Source of the DNA: Ursus arctos
Taxonomy: Eukaryota > Chordata > Mammalia > Carnivora > Ursidae
Assembly (NCBI RefSeq): GCF_023065955.2
Contig: NW_026623008.1
Coordinates: 20,766,001-20,830,000 of the forward strand
Reading direction: 5' to 3'
Length of the DNA: 64,000 nucleotides
Shown: one piece after another, positions 62,516 to 64,000 of the stretch
Numbering within the stretch: position 1 is the first letter of the stretch
Layout: each line of letters opens with the position of its first letter
Program-made: the position numbers and the translations under genes
Notes under the pieces: generated by a model
The model's input: the letters and a program-made list of their open reading frames with translations, nothing else
Databases searched by the model: none
What the model was told of the DNA's origin: nothing

Positions 62516-62617
62516 GGGGCACCTGGCTGACTCAGGTGGTGGAGTGTGCGACTTTTGATCTTGGGGTTGTGAGTTCCAGCCCCACATCGGGTGCAGAGAT
62601 TACATAAATAAAATCTT
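62516..62617 (+). mobile_element. short Can-SINE, first of a tandem array
   Basis: GGGGCACCTGGCTGACTCAG to GCAGAGATTACATAAATAAAA. Confidence 0.87.
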
Positions 62618-62798
62618 GGGACGCCTGCGTGGCTCAGTCAGTTAGGCGTCTGCCTTCGGCTCAGGTCATGATCCCAGGGTCCTGGGATCGGGCTCCTTGT
62701 TTCGCAGGGAGCCTGCTTCTTCCTCTGCCTGCTGCTACCCCCCTTGCTTGTGCTTCTCTCTCTGAAAAATAAATAAAAATCTTAAAAACAAACAAACA
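62618..62798 (+). mobile_element. Can-SINE, second in array
   Basis: GGGACGCCTGCGTGGCTCAG head; tail AAATAAATAAAAATCTT. Confidence 0.88.
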
Positions 62799-63030
62799 GG
62801 GGCGCCTGGGTGGCACAGCGGTTAAGTGTCTGCCTTCGGCTCAGGGCGTGATCCCGGCGTTATGGGATCGAGCCCCACATCAGGCTCCTCCGCTATGAGC
62901 CTGCTTCTTCCTCTCCCACTCCCCCTGCTTGTGTTCCCTCTCTCGCTGGTTGTCTCTATCTCTGTCAAATAAATAAATAAATAAATAAAATCTTTAAAAA
63001 AAAAAACAAACAAATAAATAAAATAAAATA
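62799..63030 (+). mobile_element. young-subfamily Can-SINE, third in array
   Basis: GGGGCGCCTGGGTGGCACAG head, CTCCGCTATGAGCCTGCTTC, GGTTGTCTCTATCTCTGTC and a long AAAT tail; the least diverged copy in the window. Confidence 0.92.
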
Positions 63031-63032
63031 TT

Positions 63033-63223
63033 GGGGGCACCTGGGTGCTGCAGTCAGTTGAGCAACTGACTCTTGGTTTCAGCTCAGGTCATGATCTTGA
63101 GGTTGTGGGATTCAGTCCTGTGTTGGGCTCTGCACTTAGCGAGAAGTGGGCTTAAGACTTTCTCTCCCTCTCCCTCTGTCCTTCCCTTTGGTTCTCTCTC
63201 TCTCTCTAATAAATAAATAAATC
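63033..63223 (+). mobile_element. Can-SINE, fourth in array
   Basis: GGGGGCACCTGGGTGCTGCAG head; (TC)n then AATAAATAAATAAATCC. Confidence 0.87.
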
Positions 63224-63225
63224 CA

Positions 63226-63445
63226 AGGTGCCTGGGCGGTTCAGTCAGTTAGGCATCTTACTCTTGGTTTCAGCGTCAAGGGATCAAGCCCACATCCGGC
63301 TCTTCACTCAGTGTAGGGTCTGCTTGAGATTCTCTCCCTTTCCTTCTCCCTGCTCATTCTCTCTCTAAAATAAATAAATAAAATCTTTAAAAAAATTAAA
63401 TAAATCTTTAAAAAAATTTTTTTTTAAATCTTAAAAAAAAAAAAA
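63226..63445 (+). mobile_element. Can-SINE, fifth in array
   Basis: AGGTGCCTGGGCGGTTCAG head with a shortened body; duplicated AAATCTTTAAAAAAATT tail units. Confidence 0.86.
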
Positions 63446-63507
63446 TGTAGCTACCGGGCAAGAATGCACACATGTTAAGTATGGGTAGCAAAATATTTAA
63501 ATATGCA

Positions 63508-63670
63508 TTTTTTAAAAGATTTTATTTATTTATTGGAGAGAGAGCACGAGCTGGGAGAGGAGCAGCAGGAGAGGGAGAAGCAGGCTCCCTGAGGGCTCGA
63601 TCCCAGGACCCCGGGATCATGGCCTGAGCCGAAGGCAAACGCTTAACCAACTGAGCCACCCAGGTGTCCC
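63508..63670 (-). mobile_element. Can-SINE facing the array
   Basis: TTTTAAAAGATTTTATTTATT to CACCCAGGTGTCCC; flanked by TAAATATGCAT and TAAATGTGCAT. Confidence 0.9.
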
Positions 63671-64000
63671 TAAATGTGCATGCATTTATATTTCATATAA
63701 TATTAATGTAATAGCAACAACGATTTAGTGACTAAAAGGTATAGTAAAAATGTGTGGCATAAAGCAGCATTGTACAAAGCATTCCATGTACATTATGTCA
63801 TTGAACTTCTACATTTCTCAAGACTCTGTCCACCAGAAGGGGTGGTTAGTTAATTACGCAAGTATAGGAAATCGGGTCAGAAGCAAACCTGGCTGTCCCC
63901 ATCCCAGTCTGTCAGGAGAGAGGTGGTGTCCACAGTTTACAGCCCCATCGACAAGGCTATCTTTGTTACGGGTGGTGGTGTGCAGCAGACCTAGGTGGTC

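Larger units (their letters stand above)
61243..64000 (-). other. TAF12 intron (continues past the window)
   Basis: Unique sequence to about 62.5 kb except for one SINE at 61.55 kb, then a dense SINE array to 63.67 kb. No TAF12 histone-fold exon was found. Confidence 0.65.

Noticed and set aside
62822..63040. Small frames such as this one, and similar ones at 22938, 25399, 33090 and 38031
   Set aside because: They are translations of Can-SINE bodies (reading [17 protein letters not shown] or its opposite strand).
62516..63670. Regularly spaced repeats resembling an array such as CRISPR
   Set aside because: Units are 100-230-bp SINEs with A-tails in a mammalian intron; there are no short identical repeats with unique spacers.

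Overview
This is nuclear genomic DNA from a carnivoran mammal. It holds intron-containing genes, CpG-island promoters and more than 40 copies of the tRNA-Lys-derived carnivore SINE (Can-SINE/SINEC; head GGCGCCTGGGTGGCTCAG, tail (AAATA)n-ATCTTTAAAA). Several near-identical young copies carry the block ATAGAGACAGCCAGCGAGAG. I associate that subfamily with bears and other arctoid carnivores, so a bear is my best guess, but the species call is inference.

Gene order is RCC1 (+), TRNAU1AP (+), SNHG12 (-), RAB42 (+), TAF12 (-, 3' end only). This matches the human 1p35.3 interval. I rebuilt exon structures by joining canonical GT/AG junctions in phase. RCC1 has nine coding exons and encodes 421 aa. 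TRNAU1AP has nine and encodes 287 aa. RAB42 has two and encodes 220 aa. Only the last two coding exons of TAF12 are present.

Layout. 1-3.2 kb: repeats upstream of RCC1. 3.2-3.9 kb: the RCC1 CpG-island promoter and a probable non-coding first exon. 3.4-10.8 kb: a repeat-rich 5' intron. 10.8-17.1 kb: RCC1 coding exons, with an optional in-frame 90-nt exon (RCC1-gamma type) and a triple inverted-CCAAT cluster in the first coding intron. 17.1-18.1 kb: 3' UTR. 18.1-21.6 kb: intergenic repeats. 21.6-40.9 kb: TRNAU1AP, whose introns hold most of the SINEs, including one SINE nested in another and a minus-strand L1. 41.8-45.2 kb: SNHG12 on the minus strand, with a TATA box, a 5'TOP start and four intronic snoRNAs (SNORA16A, SNORA44, SNORA61, SNORD99). 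45.2-50.0 kb: intergenic L1, L2 and MIR. 50.0-51.4 kb: RAB42. 51.4-59.2 kb: intergenic, with a decayed RAB42/RAB39-like exon at 58.3 kb. 59.2-64.0 kb: the 3' part of TAF12 and an intron ending in a run of tandem SINEs.

The genes do not form a pathway. RCC1 makes RanGTP on chromatin; TRNAU1AP supports selenoprotein synthesis; SNHG12 delivers rRNA/snRNA-modification guides; RAB42 is a vesicle-trafficking GTPase; TAF12 is a TFIID/SAGA histone-fold subunit. I see no wholly new system. The observations most worth following are the RCC1 alternative exon with its neighbouring NF-Y-like cluster, the RAB42-like relic exon, and a short duplicated block inside an L1 tail.
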